DNA from: Candidatus Bathyarchaeota archaeon
Lineage (GTDB): Archaea; Thermoproteota; Bathyarchaeia; RBG-16-48-13; GCA-020345945
Direction: 5' to 3'
DNA length: 8,690 nt
Assembly (NCBI GenBank): GCA_020345945.1
Contig: CP070773.1
Location: 1,075,524 to 1,084,213 of the forward strand
The position numbers and the translations under genes were made by a program. The notes beneath the pieces are model-generated. The model was not told the DNA's origin, did no database searches, and was given only the letters and a program-made list of their open reading frames with translations. Shown here piece after piece: positions 6,084-8,690 of this stretch (position 1 is the stretch's first letter; each line of letters opens with the position of its first letter).

Positions 6084-6633
6084 CGGAGATCACATTCAGA
6101 AGGTAGGTTTTTGCCTCGTTTTTGAAAGCTTCAAGATCATCTTCATTCACAAATACATGGTCGGCAATAGCTATTGCAGAGCCTATGCCTACTTCAAGTT
6201 CTCTCCTATCTCTCTTGTCAAACAAGTCTTGATCTTGGGAGTCGTCACTTCTCATACGCTTTCGAAGCCTTTTCAGACGTGTTTCTGGAGAAGAATGGAC
6301 TGTTACAAGTTGAAAATTGGGATATTTCCCTTTCAGGAAGTCTACCTCCTTCCAGCTTCTTATTCCCTCTATCAGCACTACAGGGGAATCATAACTCTCT
6401 ATTTTAGGGTGACACCGTTCAGCCATAACAACATCACCGAAATCCCTCCGCATCTCTAGCATAACTTTCCCTACATTCTCAGGTGTCGGGGGTAAACCTC
6501 TTCGAGTGACCTCTTCCCTCACTACATCACCCATCACAACTACAGGCAGACCGAGTTCGCGTGCGAGGCTAGATACAACACTCTTCCCTGAACCAGGCAT
6601 ACCAACAACTCCAATAACCGTCCTAGACGTCAC
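6058..6633 (-). CDS. UPF0200 family P-loop kinase-like protein
   Basis: The 191-residue protein has a Walker A GMPGSGKS at 11-18 and the fold pattern of small nucleoside or dephospho-CoA kinases. GDVVREEV (35-42) resembles their substrate-lid entry, VLIEGIRS (86-93) is the Walker B-like strand, and RDRRELEVGI (141-150) is a family block, followed by ADHVFVNE (157-164). The substrate is not known. It is related to dephospho-CoA and adenylate kinases but should not be named as either. The start is GTG at 6633..6631, overlapping the radical SAM stop as GTGA, with GGAG five bases upstream. It overlaps the UPF0201 gene by 26 bases. The tight coupling and known fusions suggest it works with the UPF0201 partner, perhaps on RNA or a nucleotide. 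Confidence 0.86.
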   Translation of the reverse strand: MTSRTVIGVVGMPGSGKSVVSSLARELGLPVVVMGDVVREEVTRRGLPPTPENVGKVMLEMRRDFGDVVMAERCHPKIESYDSPVVLIEGIRSWKEVDFLKGKYPNFQLVTVHSSPETRLKRLRKRMRSDDSQDQDLFDKRDRRELEVGIGSAIAIADHVFVNEDDLEAFKNEAKTYLLNVISDARSRSQD

Positions 6634-7391
6634 TTTAGCTCCACTCTTTCCAGCCCTTGATAAGAACTCCGAATAAACACGTTTCTAATCCCCTCATCCA
6701 CAGCAACTTGAGCAAGACTCAAGAGGTGAACTCGGTCAGGGGGAGAAAGATCTCTGTAATTCGAGTCTGGAATATTCTCATTTGGGAAAAACTGTTGTAG
6801 AATATAACGTTCACAGTATTGTTTGCCCCGAGATATTGCCTTAATCTGATCCGCGCGATCAAGTAGCCCAGGAATAATAGTAGTTCTGATCTCTACAGGT
6901 ATCCCACGCTCTCTACAGATGGAGAGGGTTTCTGTAATCCTGAGGACTACCTCAGCACAAAATGAAAGAGACCTCCCTATAACCTTTGAATACTCGTATG
7001 CTAAAAGGGGAGCCTTCACATCCGAGCTCACCTCATCAATCAAGTCTTTGTCTATAAGGCTTTGAACAACTCCAGGATTAGACCCATTTGTATTCAGAAG
7101 AACACTCAGACCATGATTCTTCGCCCAACTTGAGATCTCAGTTAGAGCTTCTTCCTGAAGAGTTGGCTCTCCACCACTGAAGCCTATACCCTCAATTAAC
7201 CCAAAATTCTTTGATATCCTCTCTTCAATGTCAGAGATCCGGACAAGGGAGCCTGAGTTCAATGGGACAAGGTCAGCATTCTGACACCAGGGACAGGCAA
7301 AAGAACAGCCTCCAAGAAAGAGCATTGTCGCGGGTCTTCCCACCCAGTCGACGGTACTTATATCCACAAGCTCACCGATTCTTATTCTCAC
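6630..7391 (-). CDS. Radical SAM activase, NrdG2/PflA-like
   Basis: The 253-residue protein holds the radical SAM cluster motif CSFACPWC (C29, C33, C36; CxxxCxxC), preceded by VDWVGRPATMLFLGG. It also has the GGEP motif (73-76) involved in SAM binding. The opening 'GELVDISTVDW.GR' followed by 'C..CPWCQN.DLVPL' is the pattern of anaerobic ribonucleoside-triphosphate reductase activating proteins of the NrdG2 type, which also resemble pyruvate formate-lyase activases. These enzymes install a glycyl radical on a partner enzyme. No partner reductase or lyase is in the window, so the partner is uncertain. The start is GTG at 7391..7389, with GAAGGG (7403..7398) six bases before it. The stop overlaps the UPF0200 start. 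An oxygen-sensitive cluster of this kind suits an anaerobe. Confidence 0.87.
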   Translation of the reverse strand: MRIRIGELVDISTVDWVGRPATMLFLGGCSFACPWCQNADLVPLNSGSLVRISDIEERISKNFGLIEGIGFSGGEPTLQEEALTEISSWAKNHGLSVLLNTNGSNPGVVQSLIDKDLIDEVSSDVKAPLLAYEYSKVIGRSLSFCAEVVLRITETLSICRERGIPVEIRTTIIPGLLDRADQIKAISRGKQYCERYILQQFFPNENIPDSNYRDLSPPDRVHLLSLAQVAVDEGIRNVFIRSSYQGLERVELK

Positions 7392-7558
7392 TGGGATCCC
7401 TTCGGGGAGACCATAAGTTCAAAGCACGTTAAAAGAAGTATGCCATAGAAAAAGGTTCTTTTCTCACATCGACAACTAGGAAGAGACAAAATTTGAGACT
7501 ACACAAGAAGAATAAGAGAGACAAGATAATTGAACTCAAGATTAGGATGAGTCAATAA

Positions 7559-8155
7559 TTGGCGCAGGAGAAAGTCCGGAGTTTCATAGCCTTTGATCTG
7601 GATGAACCAGATATTCTAACCAAGATCGGAGAACTTCAGAAAGAATTAACCCAGACGGGAGCAAGAATCAGAGTTGTCCCCCTAGAAAATCTGCATATAA
7701 CTATGAGTTTCCTAGGGGAGATACCTATATCAACCATGGATAAAGTCGCAACTGAGTTACTTGAGGTAGATTTCACGAGATTCAAAATCTCAATAAAGAG
7801 ACTCGGCGCATTTCCGAGTTTGAGAAGAATCAACGTGATATGGATTGGCATAGACGAGGGAAGAGAGAGACTAGAAGAAATCTTTCAACGTCTAAGACCG
7901 AGATTAAGGAGAGTCGGTGTCACAAAGATAGGACAAAGATTTAGTCCCCACATAACAATCGCCAGGGTGAAGTCAAGAAGAAACATTGACCAATTATCCA
8001 AGACAATATCTTCTCTTCAAAACGTGTACTTGGGAGAAGCTATGCTGAATACATTGAAGCTGAAGAAGAGCGTATTGACACCCACTGGACCAATATACAG
8101 CACAATAATCGAGAAGAGAAGCGACCAAACAGAAAAAAGGGTCGATCAATATTGA
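7559..8155 (+). CDS. thpR: RNA 2',3'-cyclic phosphodiesterase (2'-5' RNA ligase family)
   Basis: The 198-residue product is a 2H phosphoesterase. The two catalytic motifs are LHITMSFLGE (H46, T48) and FSPHITIARVKS (H131, T133), at the expected spacing. The family opening VRSFIAFDLDEP and the closing LKKSVLTPTGPIYSTI are both present. ThpR opens 2',3'-cyclic phosphate RNA ends to 2'-phosphates and can join tRNA half-molecules by 2'-5' bonds in vitro. Its role in archaea is thought to lie in tRNA or RNA end metabolism. The start is TTG at 7559, seven bases after AGGATGAG (7544-7551). A three-codon ATG-AGT-CAA-TAA (7547-7558) ends directly against it. In many archaea a CCA-adding enzyme follows; here it does not. 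The gene is divergent from the radical SAM gene across 167 bases. Confidence 0.92.
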   Translation: MAQEKVRSFIAFDLDEPDILTKIGELQKELTQTGARIRVVPLENLHITMSFLGEIPISTMDKVATELLEVDFTRFKISIKRLGAFPSLRRINVIWIGIDEGRERLEEIFQRLRPRLRRVGVTKIGQRFSPHITIARVKSRRNIDQLSKTISSLQNVYLGEAMLNTLKLKKSVLTPTGPIYSTIIEKRSDQTEKRVDQY

Positions 8156-8216
8156 TCGTGAAACCAATAACTTGAAAATCCATTCGAATTCTGTCGAAAT
8201 TGAACTAAAAAAATGT

Positions 8217-8248
8217 AAAAAAAGGGTCTGAGAGGAGAAAAAAAGGGG
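8217..8248 (+). repeat. Two A7G3 runs 21 bases apart in the intergenic region after thpR
   Basis: The 189-base gap 8156-8344 is A-rich. AAAAAAAGGG begins at 8217 and again at 8238, two helical turns apart, so both A-tracts face the same side of the DNA. This could bend DNA upstream of the promoter at about 8281, or be chance in an A-rich spacer. The gap also holds the 8-base palindrome ATTCGAAT (8182-8189). I see no RNA gene in it. Confidence 0.3.
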
Positions 8249-8280
8249 ATAGAGCCCTGTATTAAAGACATAGTTTAGGT

Positions 8281-8288
8281 AAATATAT
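8281..8288 (+). promoter_or_regulatory. Probable TATA box for the basic orphan gene
   Basis: AAATATAT is the best TATA-like element in the 189-base gap. Initiation about 26 bases downstream (around 8311) would give a leader of roughly 34 bases. That leader contains the GAGGT ribosome binding site at 8333-8337, so the gene need not depend on thpR transcription. Confidence 0.5.
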
Positions 8289-8331
8289 CAAGGGGAACAT
8301 AGAAGTCATACTTAGGAACTGAAAGATTTCC

Positions 8332-8344
8332 TGAGGTATCCTCA
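8332..8344 (+). promoter_or_regulatory. Hairpin enclosing the ribosome binding site of the basic orphan gene
   Basis: TGAGG (8332-8336), TAT (8337-8339) and CCTCA (8340-8344) form a perfect 5-base stem with a 3-base loop, ending directly against the ATG at 8345. The left arm is the Shine-Dalgarno core. The right arm, CCTCA, copies the complementary 16S rRNA tail, so folding would hide the binding site. The symmetry is exact; a regulatory role is inferred. Confidence 0.5.
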
Positions 8345-8662
8345 ATGGGGGACACAACAAGCAAGAGGATCAATAGGTTCAAGACCCTAATCAATAAGAC
8401 CTACAAGGTAGTAATTCACGGTCACGTCCGGTTCTTTTCATTTCTAGTACGACAGTTAGGAAAACATGTCGAAATAAAATCATTCAAGAAGCCACTCCCT
8501 GGAGGATCCTATGCAGGAGAGATATACGAGATTATTTGTCACGCAAAGACCCTAAGAAATATCTCCACCGCGAAAAGGATACTTCGCGACTACATTGGTG
8601 GAAAAGGCTCCAAATACAAGGTGTATGAGAGAGTAGGAAACCAGTGGATACTCAAGACCTAG
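8345..8662 (+). CDS. Very basic 105-residue protein, family not recognised
   Basis: I do not recognise this protein. It has 22 lysines and arginines against about six acidic residues, giving a strong positive charge spread along the chain, as in nucleic-acid-binding or ribosome-associated proteins. Predicted structure by eye: a basic N-terminal helix (about 5-19), strand KVVIHGHVRFFSFLV (21-35), strand HVEIKSF (41-47), a PLPGGSYAGEIYEII segment (51-65), helix AKTLRNISTAKRILRDYI (67-84), then GGKGSKYKVYERV (85-97) and a final NQWIL. The alternation of strands and one long helix suggests a small compact alpha/beta domain; there are no cysteine pairs or membrane segments. The ATG has a strong GAGGT seven bases upstream and a TATA-like element further upstream. 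That support, with the balanced composition, makes it a likely real gene. It sits 189 bases after thpR. Confidence 0.72.
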   Translation: MGDTTSKRINRFKTLINKTYKVVIHGHVRFFSFLVRQLGKHVEIKSFKKPLPGGSYAGEIYEIICHAKTLRNISTAKRILRDYIGGKGSKYKVYERVGNQWILKT

Positions 8663-8690
8663 AAGGATAAGTTTTCCACAGAGAAGGTTC

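Noticed and set aside
6019..6459. 146-codon plus-strand open frame opposite the UPF0200/UPF0201 genes
   Set aside because: It is rich in cysteine, phenylalanine and tyrosine, as shadow frames are, and spans two real genes on the other strand.
7393..7400. GGGATCCC palindrome just upstream of the radical SAM start
   Set aside because: It is short, overlaps the ribosome binding site region, and such an 8-base palindrome is not unexpected by chance in this length.
7392..7558. Divergent gap between the radical SAM gene and thpR, searched for a tRNA gene and promoters
   Set aside because: No cloverleaf or clear TATA box is visible; AT-rich words are too close to the starts or too weak to call.
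8156..8260. Possible C/D box guide RNA after thpR
   Set aside because: A CTGA is present at about 8228, but no acceptable C box (RTGATGA) lies upstream at the usual spacing.

Overview
The window is chromosomal DNA from an archaeon. The gene set is typically archaeal: a GPN-loop GTPase, a THUMP/Trm-G10-type tRNA methyltransferase, RNase Z, an archaeal-length PRPP synthetase, a UPF0200 kinase-like protein next to a UPF0201 protein, ThpR, and the start of a Thg1-family protein. Strong GAGGT-type ribosome binding sites, frequent AGA/AGG arginine codons, many TTG starts and tightly overlapping genes fit a TACK-type lineage, possibly Bathyarchaeia-like. That lineage is an inference; no rRNA or other phylogenetic marker is present. 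There are no mobile elements, CRISPR arrays or tRNA genes.

Layout. (1) 1-2640, minus strand, read right to left: a small three-helix membrane protein, a 68-residue zinc-ribbon protein, a CinA-type (COG1058) nucleotide-binding protein, a GPN-loop GTPase, and the N-terminal part of a Thg1-family 3'-5' nucleotide polymerase that runs off the left edge. (2) 2745-5597, plus strand: PRPP synthetase, a Trm-G10-like methyltransferase and RNase Z, probably one operon. (3) 5664-7391, minus strand: a NrdG2/PflA-type radical SAM activase, a UPF0200 P-loop kinase-like protein and a UPF0201 RNA-binding-like protein, all overlapping end to start. (4) 7559-8662, plus strand: ThpR, then an unrecognised very basic 105-residue protein with its own probable promoter. 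No gene-free stretch exceeds 300 bases.

Together the genes lean strongly toward tRNA and RNA metabolism: Thg1 (5' end repair), Trm-G10 (G10 methylation), RNase Z (3' end processing), ThpR (2',3'-cyclic phosphate ends) and UPF0201 (putative RNA binder). PRPP synthetase supplies the ribose-phosphate donor for nucleotide synthesis, and the radical SAM protein probably activates an anaerobic ribonucleotide reductase, which suggests an anaerobe.

Most of the window is conserved housekeeping. I found no clear new multi-gene system. The least explained parts are the basic orphan at 8345-8662, whose ribosome binding site lies inside a perfect small hairpin; the small membrane protein at 2224-2640, whose layout recalls VirB2/TrbC-like pilins; and several short inverted repeats at gene borders.
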